From: JAPORK01 sp026710285
GTDB taxonomy: Bacteria > Pseudomonadota > Gammaproteobacteria > Pseudomonadales > Endozoicomonadaceae
DNA length: 64,000 nucleotides
Direction: 5' to 3'
Assembly: GCA_965201045.1 (NCBI GenBank)
Contig: OZ241746.1
Span: 2,418,001 to 2,482,000, forward strand
Part shown: piece after piece, positions 45,995-57,400 of the stretch
How the letters are laid out: every line of letters begins with the position of its first letter
Numbering within the stretch: position 1 is the first letter of the stretch
The notes under the pieces: generated by a model
The model's input: the letters and a program-made list of their open reading frames with translations, nothing else
What the model was told of the DNA's origin: nothing
Database searches by the model: none
Position numbers and translations under genes: made by a program

Positions 45995-48900
45995 ATGAAA
46001 AAATTTATTCAAAAATTATGCTTGTTTGTTCACATGCTGCTAATTTCACTCCTGTGTCTCTGCTTTGGAAAAATTAATCCAGCCATAAGAAAAAACAAAG
46101 CTGACCAATATCATTATTATCATGATGGTCAAACATCACTCAAGAAATCTGTTGTAAATGTAAATAATATCAAACATAAAAAAATCAAAACCAATAATAC
46201 CCGACCTTTACTTAAGTCATCGGGTAATGATAGTTTATCAATCTGGTCGAATTCTTTTAATTTTGCTAAAAGCGGCAATAGTGAAGTAGACCCAAGAACA
46301 GGTTCACTGCTTGTTTCTGTGAAAGCAGGCTTGTTGCTGAGTAATTTTGGTCATGGTCCTGATATTGATCTTGAGATGAATTATAACAGTATCGCAAAAG
46401 GCAATCCGGATCATCTAGGACGGGGCTGGGCATGGAATCTGACACATTATAATCCGGTAACCCATCAGTTAAGTACTTCTGGGGGGAAAAGTTTTTTTCT
46501 GCAACAACAAAGTGATGGTCGCTGGAGTCCGCTGTATCATAAGCTAAAAGATGTGATAATTACCAGTGAAAAAGGGCATCTTGTGATTACTTCTGCAAAT
46601 GGATTGCGAGATATTTTAAACCATGATGGTTATGAAACTCGTCTGGAACAAAAAAATGGTGATGGTGTTAATTTTAGTTATGTTGCCGGAAGCCACATAT
46701 TAAAAAAAATAACAGATGATCATGGTCATTCAATTCAGCTCACAATGAAAGATAATTATCTCACTGTTAGTAGCTATGATGTAAAGGGACAACCAGTAAA
46801 TATTCGTGTTGGTTTAAATGAAGATGAAGTCCGTAATATTTGGTTTCCTGATAACCATCAGAAAATTACTGATAACTCCAATGTTGTTCATTTAAGTTAT
46901 GGAAGTGATTCTGATGATCAGGGTTTGTTAACCAGTATTCATTATTTTACTGGAATGGAAAAAGAGTTTGTTTATGATTGTAAGCATGAGATGAAACGAC
47001 CTACTGTCATTCCGTATGATAAGAGTATATTGCAGCCATTTGCACCCGTTTGTGTCGTAAAACAAGTTAGAGTAGTCCCCGGTGCAAATCAACCACCGAT
47101 GATAGTAAATTATAGATATACAGCTATCAACAGTAACAATCATGATTATCTTGGTTATAACTCTGGTTTAATCAGCATGCCTGGTTTAAAGCGTGATACA
47201 CTGTTTGAGGCGCCTGCCAGTTATACTTATAAAACAGAAGAAGATAACGGACAAGTACAGGTTATCAGAACTTATGACAAATATCATTTATTGATTGACA
47301 GCAAAACAGTTAGTGATAAAGATAATAAATTGCTCAGTGAAACGCATGCTTATTTTTGTAGTACAAAAAAGGAAGATGGTTGTGCAAATACCAGCTTTGA
47401 TCAGCTACCGGTTACTTACTCTCTGCCTTTGAAGGTGGTTCAAAAAAACTGGGGAGATAACCTGTCGGTACCGGCGGTAACTTCAGTACAAAGAAGTTAT
47501 GATGATAATGGACGGATAATTGGTGAAACTGATAGTTATGGTCGCAGAAAAGAAATAACTTACTGTCCGCAACATGGAGACAGCCATTGTCCTGCTACAC
47601 AAGTTGGCTGGCCTGTGGCTACTCTGGTAGAAACGACAAAAATCTTTCCTGCCCCTGTAAACGAGAGTGTTGTTCTTTCACCGGTAATAACAACCATGGA
47701 TTACAAAAAAGAGAGCAATATAAATAAGCAGGGATATATTCTGGTACTTAATAAAAAAACAGTGCAAAGTGGAAACATAAAACGAATAGAAACACGTGAA
47801 TACTATCATGATAGCAATGATCCGCTGACTTATGGTTTATTAAAACAAAAACAGCTAGAAGGAACAAACATTCCTGAAGGGAGTGTTAAAATAATTACAC
47901 ATCACTATCAGTATGCTTTAAATAATGATGGCACTGAAACCATTACAGGTTATACAGATATAGCGGATAATCAGTCTGTATTATCATCAGTGACTGAAAA
48001 AAGCCTGTTTGTTCCTAAGACATTACGTGTTATCTCTGCGGATAAGAAAAATATTCATAATCTCACGTATGATAACATGGATCGGTTGATAACACGAACT
48101 GATGGAGCGGGTACTCCTTTTGAAACAACAACCCATTATCAGTATACATTATCTGCAAGTGAAAATAGTGTTCTGGTAACTACGCCTGAAGGTATACAGA
48201 AGAAAGTAATTTTTGATGGTTTAGGGCGAATACTGACCACTTATGTAGAAAAAACTGATTATCAGGGGCATCTTCAGCACGGATTATGGCAGCAGCAAAC
48301 ACAAATACGTTACAATGCTGAAGGAAAAGTGGCAGAGAATACACGCTATATAGATAATGGTCAGAACAAAGGAATAGCGTCAGCATTAACCACACGTTTT
48401 GAATATGATAATTTAGGACGACTGATCAGAAAGCATCTGCCTGACGGAGAAACAGAAGTTACAAAATATGATGATGCACATCGTTGCATAGTTCATTACA
48501 CACAAGATATAGACAATCATCGTACCAGTGTAATAATTAATCTGAGTAATATTTTGGGAAAACCAATAAAACAGATTGTGTTACCTGCAACATCCGGCAT
48601 CTTACCTTCTGTTGAAGTGCTGTGTACTCAGGGAGATAATCAACCAGGGACAAAGGTTTCAACAATGGTCTATGATGGCTTTGGTCATCTTATAAGCACT
48701 AAAGATCCCATGGGTAGAACAGTGCAGTATCGTCATGATGTTTTTGGACATGTGACAGAGACTATTGATCCTGTGGGTGATAAACTACATGATGTATATG
48801 ATTTAACCGGCCATGTTATTCAACATCTGGTCATGCCTGCTAAAGGTGGTCAATATCTTTTAGCATCAGCAGGCTTTAATGCGGCAGGTCAAAAATTATG

Positions 48901-51424
48901 GTCAGCCAAAGAAGATGGTCAAAAAACAACCTGGCACTACAACATTAATGGTGAAGTATCTGATGTCTATAAGCCAAATGGACATCATATTACTCTGAAT
49001 TACAACATAATTGGATTGCCTGTAAAGGACAGCCTGGATGGAAAGCCGTTTTTGCAGGTAAATTATGATCATATTAGTCATCAACCCTTAACAGTGACTG
49101 ATAATACCGGTGTTACCACTTATCACTATCGGGACGACAGATTACTGGAAAGTGCAACACACAGAGGCATTAATGGATATCCTGACACCTCTTATTCCCT
49201 TGTTTACGATAATTACCATCGTCTTATAAGTCGTACAGATGCACATAATAATAAGACTATTTATACTTTTGATACACTGGGAAGACCTACAGGAAAAACA
49301 TATCAGGAAAATGACAAGAGTGCAGTACAGGTTGACCGGTTAATGTATGGTGCTTTTTCCCGTATAGTAAAAAGAGTATATGGTAATGGTACAGAGCGTA
49401 CACTTTCTTATGATCCGTGGGGTCAGGTAAGCATAATAAAAGACAGAAGAAATGAAAAACTTCTTTATGCTTCATCCTTTGTCTATGATGCTGATGGAAA
49501 CATTGTGCGTTTAACACGTACAGATGACCAAAATAATAAGTCAGTGGTTAACTATAGCTATGATCGTATGAATAACATGGTTACGATGGATTGCCAGGGA
49601 GATAACATACTTTGTCCACATGATACAACATTCCGTAGTGGTAATCTAAAAACAGCACCAGTTATTATACAACAAGACTATCGTTTTACGCCACTAAATC
49701 GTATCGCCAGTGTTACAGAAAAACTGGTCGACACCTCATCTTATCAACAGCGCTCCTTGACTAAAAACATGACTTATGCTTACTCAAATAGCAAAGCCCC
49801 TTTAAGATTAACTTCTGTCAGCACACAATGGAATAACCAGCAACCTGATACTCATACATTTACTTATGATATAACAGGTAACATGACGACGGATGGTGAA
49901 GGTAATAAAATCAGCTACAACGCATTTAATCAAATAACCCGTGTAGTTAATACAGCAGGTTCGACGAGCAGTTATGATTATGACGGACAGGGGAAAGAAG
50001 TAAAATCGGTCACGGCACAGGGAATTCGCCAAATGATTTATCAGGGACGATCACTAAGTGGAGAAATAGTAACAGGTACAGACAATAATATACATTATAT
50101 TGGCTATCCGGCAGCAGGAATTAAAACCACTGATAATATGATTACTGATTGGTATGAAAGCAATTATAAAGGAGACATTATTGGTGTATACAGGAAAGAT
50201 AAAAAATCAGGCGAGTGGATAGTACAACAGCACAGAATTTATAGCCCATACGGTATGGTATGGTCTTATGATAAAAAGAATACAACGCTTGCAGATTTTC
50301 AGCAAACATTAAAAGGATTTAATGGCGAAATAACCGATTCTGCAACAGGCTGGCAGTTTTTGGGAGCAGGTAACCGTACTTATAATCCGGCTCAACGTTA
50401 TTTTTTCAGCGAAGATCCAGCTGGTGACGGTTATGCATTTGGTAGTAATAATCCGGTAATGAACAGTGATCCGAGCGGTAATATACCAAAATGGTTAGGT
50501 AAAGTAACCAGTATAGCCAGTACTGTTTTGAGTTTGGGTTTAACCAGATCCCATAATAAATTTATTAGAGGAATTGGTAGATCGCTATTCTTTGCGGTTA
50601 CAGCAGCAAGCCTTGCAACCTTTGCTATTGGACTGGTTTTTGCAGTTCCTGCTGCGCTAACTTTTGCATCATCAGCTAAGCCTGCCAATAAGGGGTTACA
50701 AACAGCTGCAATGACTTCAGGAATGGTTTGTACAGGTGCAATGTTTGCAGCAGGTGTTTTAGCCATGGGGGCAGGCATCTATGCAGCTGCAGGTGCACTG
50801 GCAACACTTTTTAGAGGTATGCGTACGCTAGCCAGTTTCTTGTCAGGAGTGGATGCCTTCCAGGCAGTTGCTGATGAGACAGCAAGTAATATTGTAGAGG
50901 GAGCTGATAATCTGTCAGCAGCAGAGGGTTCAGGTAGTGCAGCGACACAGATTGCACAGGAAGAATCACCTAATCAAATAAAACAAGCTATTTTTTTTCG
51001 ACAGACTAATATGAATGCTCCGAATCAACCAGAGTATATCGTTCCAAGTAGGAATATTGATGTGTTCAATGTAAAAGAACCACCACCAGAATCCTCGGGT
51101 GATAATCTTTATAATATGAGTGGATATATAGGGCAGAGAGGTAAAAATATTTATGATGAAATTCTTCAGGATTATGAAAATGGAAATTTCTTTAAAACAG
51201 CATACAGATTATTAAAACCTGGCGGTAAATTATATATTGTAAATCGCGATATAGAAGACAATAATTTTTTAATGTGTAGATATATGTCCGAAGGCAGTAA
51301 GTTTTTTAAGCCTGAAAAAACAATTGCATTGATAGCAGATGCATTCTCAAATATGAGTAATTTTAATTTTACAAAAGACCTCAAAGATGCAGGTGTTTGG
51401 TCAGTTATTGTTTTTCAAAAATAA
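45995..51424 (+). CDS. Exported RHS/YD-repeat protein, copy 6
   Basis: An 1809-aa paralogue, the shortest intact one, because the Ser/Ala linker after the hydrophobic stretch lacks a segment present in copies 4 and 5 (GSGSAATQIAQEE joins directly). Signal peptide MKKFIQKLCLFVHMLL...CFG, shell core, hydrophobic stretch, and a group B tip with IGQRGKNIYDEIL and LLKPGGKLYIVN, ending VIVFQK. The tip is the most diverged of group B. Shell patches such as YHYRDDRLLESATH agree with copies 2-4, and DYKKESNINKQGY with copies 4 and 5. It is the last gene of the near-identical set; the next gene downstream is unrelated. Confidence 0.93.
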   Translation: MKKFIQKLCLFVHMLLISLLCLCFGKINPAIRKNKADQYHYYHDGQTSLKKSVVNVNNIKHKKIKTNNTRPLLKSSGNDSLSIWSNSFNFAKSGNSEVDPRTGSLLVSVKAGLLLSNFGHGPDIDLEMNYNSIAKGNPDHLGRGWAWNLTHYNPVTHQLSTSGGKSFFLQQQSDGRWSPLYHKLKDVIITSEKGHLVITSANGLRDILNHDGYETRLEQKNGDGVNFSYVAGSHILKKITDDHGHSIQLTMKDNYLTVSSYDVKGQPVNIRVGLNEDEVRNIWFPDNHQKITDNSNVVHLSYGSDSDDQGLLTSIHYFTGMEKEFVYDCKHEMKRPTVIPYDKSILQPFAPVCVVKQVRVVPGANQPPMIVNYRYTAINSNNHDYLGYNSGLISMPGLKRDTLFEAPASYTYKTEEDNGQVQVIRTYDKYHLLIDSKTVSDKDNKLLSETHAYFCSTKKEDGCANTSFDQLPVTYSLPLKVVQKNWGDNLSVPAVTSVQRSYDDNGRIIGETDSYGRRKEITYCPQHGDSHCPATQVGWPVATLVETTKIFPAPVNESVVLSPVITTMDYKKESNINKQGYILVLNKKTVQSGNIKRIETREYYHDSNDPLTYGLLKQKQLEGTNIPEGSVKIITHHYQYALNNDGTETITGYTDIADNQSVLSSVTEKSLFVPKTLRVISADKKNIHNLTYDNMDRLITRTDGAGTPFETTTHYQYTLSASENSVLVTTPEGIQKKVIFDGLGRILTTYVEKTDYQGHLQHGLWQQQTQIRYNAEGKVAENTRYIDNGQNKGIASALTTRFEYDNLGRLIRKHLPDGETEVTKYDDAHRCIVHYTQDIDNHRTSVIINLSNILGKPIKQIVLPATSGILPSVEVLCTQGDNQPGTKVSTMVYDGFGHLISTKDPMGRTVQYRHDVFGHVTETIDPVGDKLHDVYDLTGHVIQHLVMPAKGGQYLLASAGFNAAGQKLWSAKEDGQKTTWHYNINGEVSDVYKPNGHHITLNYNIIGLPVKDSLDGKPFLQVNYDHISHQPLTVTDNTGVTTYHYRDDRLLESATHRGINGYPDTSYSLVYDNYHRLISRTDAHNNKTIYTFDTLGRPTGKTYQENDKSAVQVDRLMYGAFSRIVKRVYGNGTERTLSYDPWGQVSIIKDRRNEKLLYASSFVYDADGNIVRLTRTDDQNNKSVVNYSYDRMNNMVTMDCQGDNILCPHDTTFRSGNLKTAPVIIQQDYRFTPLNRIASVTEKLVDTSSYQQRSLTKNMTYAYSNSKAPLRLTSVSTQWNNQQPDTHTFTYDITGNMTTDGEGNKISYNAFNQITRVVNTAGSTSSYDYDGQGKEVKSVTAQGIRQMIYQGRSLSGEIVTGTDNNIHYIGYPAAGIKTTDNMITDWYESNYKGDIIGVYRKDKKSGEWIVQQHRIYSPYGMVWSYDKKNTTLADFQQTLKGFNGEITDSATGWQFLGAGNRTYNPAQRYFFSEDPAGDGYAFGSNNPVMNSDPSGNIPKWLGKVTSIASTVLSLGLTRSHNKFIRGIGRSLFFAVTAASLATFAIGLVFAVPAALTFASSAKPANKGLQTAAMTSGMVCTGAMFAAGVLAMGAGIYAAAGALATLFRGMRTLASFLSGVDAFQAVADETASNIVEGADNLSAAEGSGSAATQIAQEESPNQIKQAIFFRQTNMNAPNQPEYIVPSRNIDVFNVKEPPPESSGDNLYNMSGYIGQRGKNIYDEILQDYENGNFFKTAYRLLKPGGKLYIVNRDIEDNNFLMCRYMSEGSKFFKPEKTIALIADAFSNMSNFNFTKDLKDAGVWSVIVFQK

Positions 51425-51490
51425 TTTATAGAAGGAAAAAACATTTATATTCTGACTTGTAATACTGTTATACCTTAACTTTTATCTGTT

Positions 51491-51536
51491 CAGACAAAAG
51501 ATTGTCAATCCCATTCTGAATGACATCTTTTGTTTG
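51491..51536. terminator. Long hairpin after RHS copy 6
   Basis: This is the third copy of the CAGACAAAAGAT / ATCTTTTGTTTG hairpin, about 67 bp after the stop codon. Position and stem are the same as after copies 4 and 5. Confidence 0.5.
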
Positions 51537-52450
51537 CTACTGTTATTTTGGGTGGATATGTAACTGAAAATAATATATAAGACAGAGTCTTTTTTATCAA
51601 ACTATATTGCAACAAATTTATTTGTTTCTTTATATTTATATATCTCAGAGAAAACAAGAGATAATAGGATTTTAATTATAATCCTTACAGAATCTCTTAT
51701 AAAAATAACATAAAAATTATAAGGCAAAATTTATTTTATTAAAACAAAAAATAATGAGAAGTTTTGATTCTCGGGTGTATGACATAACATTGGGGCTGAT
51801 AGTATTTCAGAAATAATTTATACAATTAACAGAATGAAAAAATTATTTATAAACGTCATTTGAACTATATTATCCATTGATTATTTAAAAATATCATGAA
51901 CAGAAATTTATAATGCTATAAAAACAATAACTTGTATTAAAACTAATTTTTTATATGTATTCGGTGGGCTGAGTAATATTAGCTGATTTGCAGGTTTTAT
52001 CTTCAGGCTTTGAAAGAATCAACCAGCGGACGAAGTGATATGGGGAGTAAACTACCTGAATTTGCTTTTACCTGTTTATTTATTTGTCCGGATAGCATTA
52101 ATTTTTATTGAAGGATTTGTCTGTCAAAGGCAGATCCTGAAAAATAAGGTTTTATGGTGCATCTGATTACTTGACAATAACAAAAGAATGTCTATTTTTT
52201 CCTGAGCATTAACTACCTGGGTATCACTGTGTTTACTCACATTTGTTTAGTGAATATTGCTGCTATGATGCGTTATCACTATATGATCGCAGTAGATAAC
52301 AGATTTTTGCACGACAAAAGTTTTATAAATAAAAATAATCTCAACCACAAAATAACATATCTTTTAAATTGCTTAAAAGTAAAAGAGATATAAAAAACTA
52401 TAAGATAACAACATAAAATTCCAGGTGGAAGTATCATAAGGGAAATAACA
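51537..52450. other. Gene-free region between RHS copy 6 and the 590-aa gene
   Basis: About 900 bp without a convincing gene. The first ~200 bp continue the group B 3' flank, but no relic tail, hexanucleotide tract or RHS promoter region follows. TTGACA occurs at 52171 without a clear -10 partner. GTGGAAGTATCATAAGGGAAATAACA precedes the next ATG. Confidence 0.35.
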
Positions 52451-54223
52451 ATGGCAAAAATAATACCTCTCAAAAAGTTTGCTTATTCTATTGTAATATC
52501 ACTGTTTTTTTTGGCTATTGTGCAAAAATCCCAGGCAAGGCAGGCAGCTACTATTGTCTTCTATATTACCAAAAGCGGTATGTATGCAATGGTAGGCACT
52601 AATGATAAAGAAAAGCCTGAAAAAATATTCTTTATGGATCAGTCAACGGAGCCCAAACTAACCAATGATCCACCAACCCTTATTTATACAGACTCTCCGG
52701 TAAAATTTTTTTATACTTTTTGGGAAAAGTGTGGAAAAGAAATTAGACTACTGTTAAACGATGAAATACATAAAGATATGCCGGTAAAAGTTTATATCGC
52801 TGCAGCTGGTGCGGCACTGGCAAAGGAAATGAAAGAAGAAATAAAACGCCATGATAATACGATAGTAGATTATTACCTCTCCTCATATCTGCCAGCAAAA
52901 GCTGATCAATGTTTTACCCAGCCGAATAAATTAAAGTATTTCCAGTGTATATTTCAACTGAAGATAAGAGAACAGTTGGCTGGAAAAATTGTTACAACGT
53001 ATGATATAGTACCAGATGTTGACCTGATAACAAAAGCGGCTTCTCTGTATTACAATCAGGTAAAGTCAGTATCGAACCCCCAGAGTGAGTGGGTAGCAAG
53101 AAGTCTAGTTACGCAACTAACAAGAAGTACCATCCAAAAAGCGCCACTACTTATCGGACATATAACAACAGGTTTTGATTTCTATAAAGTTGATGATTAC
53201 AGATGTGACTCACAATACAGCCCGTTATCAGTACTAAACTGCTTTTCTGACCTGAAATGCTTTACTGTTTATCAGCTCGGTAGTGACTTTAACAAAAAAC
53301 ATTTACAACCACTGATAAACAGTGAAGTTATGCAGCCTGTAACTTGTCAATTTGAAGAACAGTTAGCAAAGCAAAAAATAGGACTTAAACATCAAATCAA
53401 ATTAGAACAGCAGAAGTTTGAACAGTTACTATACAATTATCAACAAAAGCATGCAGATCATCTTCTGTCCGCTGTATATGCATCAGAGATCCTGCACCTG
53501 GCAAAACACCAGGATCCGAACAAACCTGAACCTTTGTATCAGGGAGCTCCCTGCATGATTTACCGGCTGGCAAAATCAAACAGATATTGTTATCCGCCAG
53601 AGCAAGGTTGCAATCTGTTTGGTGATTTAGTTCAGGATGTTATTCGTACGAAAGGATGTGTTGCAGGCACTGATAAAATAAATAAAATAACAAAAACCTT
53701 CCCGCAATATTTACCAGTACACGCTCATGCACAGGCTATGACGCTGGCTGATCAGAGCAGTCAGTCACTTTTAGAGTATATCACCAGCATGAGTCTTTTT
53801 CGTGCAGATCCAAATGATGGTAATTCGGAAGTAACTCCATTGATACTTATAGGTGACCGAATTTCTTTGTTGGAGCAGTATGCTGGCGCAAAAGGTATCA
53901 ACCTTACAGAGGAGTTACTAAGTTCACTGACAGATGTACGAAAACTGGATAACCTTTTCAGAGAATATAAAAGAATAGTACTTGTCAAAGAAACAGCAGG
54001 ACCATCTCAGGAGTATATAAATAAAACTGCAAGAGAGCAATTCCAAAAGGATATAGAGAAAAAAACCATACCGTTGATTAAAGGTATGATAATGGTACCA
54101 CAGGAGGAATTTTTGGGTTTAATATATCAGGCTGCATTAAAGAGTATGAGAATACAACAGAATCAAACAGATTACCCTTGCAAAAAGTATGAGGACGAAT
54201 CTACAGCTATGGATATTTCCTAA
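52451..54223 (+). CDS. Exported protein of unknown function, 590 aa, 12 cysteines
   Basis: I do not recognise this protein. Residues 1-29 form a Sec signal peptide (MAKIIPLKKFAYSIVISLFF...KSQA, cleavage before RQA). The mature part has 12 cysteines, an even number that would suit disulphides in the periplasm or outside. A segment around 300-345 with KHQIKLEQQKFEQLLYNYQQ looks like a coiled coil. It has no transmembrane segment after the signal and no repeat relation to the RHS proteins. It lies alone between copies 6 and 7, on the same strand, with a weak ribosome site (AAGGGAAA). Location suggests a possible partner, secretion aid or inhibitor for the RHS proteins, but nothing proves it. Confidence 0.8.
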   Translation: MAKIIPLKKFAYSIVISLFFLAIVQKSQARQAATIVFYITKSGMYAMVGTNDKEKPEKIFFMDQSTEPKLTNDPPTLIYTDSPVKFFYTFWEKCGKEIRLLLNDEIHKDMPVKVYIAAAGAALAKEMKEEIKRHDNTIVDYYLSSYLPAKADQCFTQPNKLKYFQCIFQLKIREQLAGKIVTTYDIVPDVDLITKAASLYYNQVKSVSNPQSEWVARSLVTQLTRSTIQKAPLLIGHITTGFDFYKVDDYRCDSQYSPLSVLNCFSDLKCFTVYQLGSDFNKKHLQPLINSEVMQPVTCQFEEQLAKQKIGLKHQIKLEQQKFEQLLYNYQQKHADHLLSAVYASEILHLAKHQDPNKPEPLYQGAPCMIYRLAKSNRYCYPPEQGCNLFGDLVQDVIRTKGCVAGTDKINKITKTFPQYLPVHAHAQAMTLADQSSQSLLEYITSMSLFRADPNDGNSEVTPLILIGDRISLLEQYAGAKGINLTEELLSSLTDVRKLDNLFREYKRIVLVKETAGPSQEYINKTAREQFQKDIEKKTIPLIKGMIMVPQEEFLGLIYQAALKSMRIQQNQTDYPCKKYEDESTAMDIS

Positions 54224-54431
54224 TCTGACATTGCAAAAATAAGTGTTACTTTCCCTTTAAATGAAATTTTTTCATGGGGTTCTCTGATAATTATCGATGT
54301 AGTTTTAAACACAGAACCCGGGGTAATGTTAATAATTTTTATATGAGTGAAACTAATTTTATCTTTGCTTGCCTAAAGTAAATATCCCTTTACAATTCAA
54401 ACTTATAAACCATTATAAAAAAATAAATAAT

Positions 54432-57400
54432 ATGTATAAAAAAAATCAAAGATTTTGCTTGGTTATCAAGATATTACTATTTTTAATTCCATCTTTATGT
54501 TTTGGAAAAATTAATTTCACTATTAAAAAAAACAGCATAGATCAAAGTGATTATTCTAATAAGAAGAAAGTATCATTTAAACAACACTCTCTGAATATCT
54601 ATGCAAAACATAAAAAAAATAAAACCAGTAATCACCAGCCACTACTAACTACATCTGGCGGTGACAACGCATCTATTTGGTCAAATTCTTTTAATTTTGC
54701 TAAAAGTGGAAATAGCGAAGTGGATCCACGAACAGGTATGCTGCTGGTTTCCGTAAAAGCAGGTATGCTACTGAGTAATTTTGGTCATGGTCCCGACATA
54801 GATCTTGAAATGAATTATAACAGCATGGCTCAAGGTAATCCCGATCATCTAGGACGTGGCTGGGCATGGAATCTGACACATTATAATCCAAAGACTCATC
54901 AGTTAAACACTTCTGAAGGGAAAAGTTTTTTTCTGAAGCAACAAAGTGACGGACGCTGGATTCCACAATATCATAAACTGAAGGATGTTATCATTACCAG
55001 TAAAAATGGACATTTAGAAATTACTTCTGCAAATGGATTGCGGGATATTTTAGATCGTGATGGCTATGAAACCCGTCTGGAGCAACAAAATGGAGATGGG
55101 GTTAATTTTAGTTATGTGTCCGGAAGCCATATATTAAAAAAAATAACAGACGATCAAGGTCATTCAATTAAACTAACAATGAAGGATAGTTATCTGACTG
55201 TTACCAGCTACGATGTACAGGGTCAACCAGAAAATATATATATTAGTTTAGAAAATAATGAAGTCCATAATATTTTATTTCCCAAAACCACCCATCAGCA
55301 AATTACTGATAATTCTGGGGTAGTCAGTTTAAGTTACGGGAGTGGCTATTATAATCAGGGCTTATTAACGGCTATTCACTATTTTACTGGAATGGAAAAA
55401 AAGTTTGTTTATGGTTGTAAACATGCAATGAAATTACCAGTTATTCCAAATATCAACAATTCATTTCAACCCTTTAAACCGGTTTGTGTGGTTAAACAGG
55501 TCAGGATGATACCGGGTGCAAATCAACCTGCGATGATAGTAAATTACAGTTACACTGCTATCAATGGTAATGACCATGATTATCTTGGTTATAACTCTGG
55601 TTTAGCTGTAATGCCGGGTTTAAAGAGTGATATATTATTTGAAGTGCCTGCCAGCTATACTTACAAAACAAAAGAAGACAACAGAAATATAAGTATTATC
55701 AGAACTTATAATAAATATCATTTATTGATTGATAGTAAAACAATCAATGACAAAAATAATCAGCTACTTAATGAAGTGCAGTCTTACTTTTGTCGTACAG
55801 ACAAAACAGATGGTTGTTCCAATACTTCCTTTGATAAGCTACCTGTTACCTATTCTCTGCCCTTAAAGCTGGTGACTAAAAGTTGGGTAGAAAATCTGTC
55901 TGCACCTGCAATAACTACAGTCCAAAGGCGTTATGATGATAATGGACAAATAATCAGTCAGACCGACGCTTATGGTCGTGAAACAGACACAACGTATTGC
56001 CCGCAACACGGAGATGGTCATTGCCCTGCTGCACCAGATGGTTGGCCAGTAGCTGCTTTAACAGAACAAACAAAAATTTTTCTAGCTCCTGTAAATAATA
56101 TTCCCTCACCTGCACCTGTAATAACAACGATGGATTATCAAAAAGAAAATAATATAAACGGAAATGGATATATACTGGTACTTTACAAAAAAACAGTTAA
56201 AAGCGGATCAACACAAAGAACAGAAACACGTAAGTATTACCAGGATAGTGACAATCCTTTAACTTATGGTCTGTTAAAACAAAAGACGCTAACCGGAAAA
56301 AATCTTCCAACCGGAAGTGTCAAAACAATTATACATCATTATCAGTATACTTTAAATAAAAATGGCACAGAAATATTATCCGGTTATACAGATGTAGCTA
56401 ATCATCAGCCTGTATTATCATCAACAATTGAAAAAAGTTTATTTCTTCCTAAAACGCTGCGTATTATTTCTGCTGATAAGAAAAATATCAAAACTTTTAT
56501 GTATGATGTACATGGGAGATTAATAACACAAACTGATGCCGCAGGTTCTCTGTTTAAAACTACAAACCGCTATCAGTATAAATTGTCTGCCAATGAAAAT
56601 AGTGTTGTTATAACGACACCTAAGGGTATGCAAAAGAAAGTAATTTTTGACGGTTCAGGACGAATACTGGCAACTTATATTGAAAAAACTGATCTTCAGG
56701 GGCATCTTCATCCAGGTCTGTGGCAACAACAAACGCAAATACGCTACAACGCTGAAGGGGAAGTGGCAGAAAATACACGTTATACAGACAATGGTGAGGG
56801 TAAAGGTATACCTGTTGCGCTGACGACCCGCTTTGATTATGATGCTTTAGGGCGTTTAACCAAAAAATATCTGCCTGATGGAGAAACAGAAGTTACACAA
56901 TATGACAATGCACATCGTTGTATAGTCAGTTATACACAAGACAGACAAAATCATCGTACAGCAGTAACTATTAGTCGAAGTAATGTTATGGGAAAACCAA
57001 CAGAACAAGTTGTATTGCCTGCAACATCAGGCATATTACCTCCTGTCACAACATTATGTATTCATGGAGATCAGCAATCGGGAGCAAAGATTTCAACGAT
57101 GACTTATGATGGTTTTGATCGTCTTATAAGTGCTAAGAATCCTATGGGCAGAAGCGTACAATATCATTATGATGCTTTTGGACATGTGACAAATACCATT
57201 GATCCTTTGGGTAATAAATTGCATGATGTATACGGTTTGACTGGTCATGTGATTCAACATATAGCTATGCCTGCCAAAGGTGGTCAGTATCTGTTGGCAT
57301 CAGCAGGTTTTAATGCAGCAGGGCAAAAATTATGGTCTGCCGGAGAAGATGGCAGTAAAACGACCTATCGCTATAATATTAATGGTCAGTTATCTGATAC

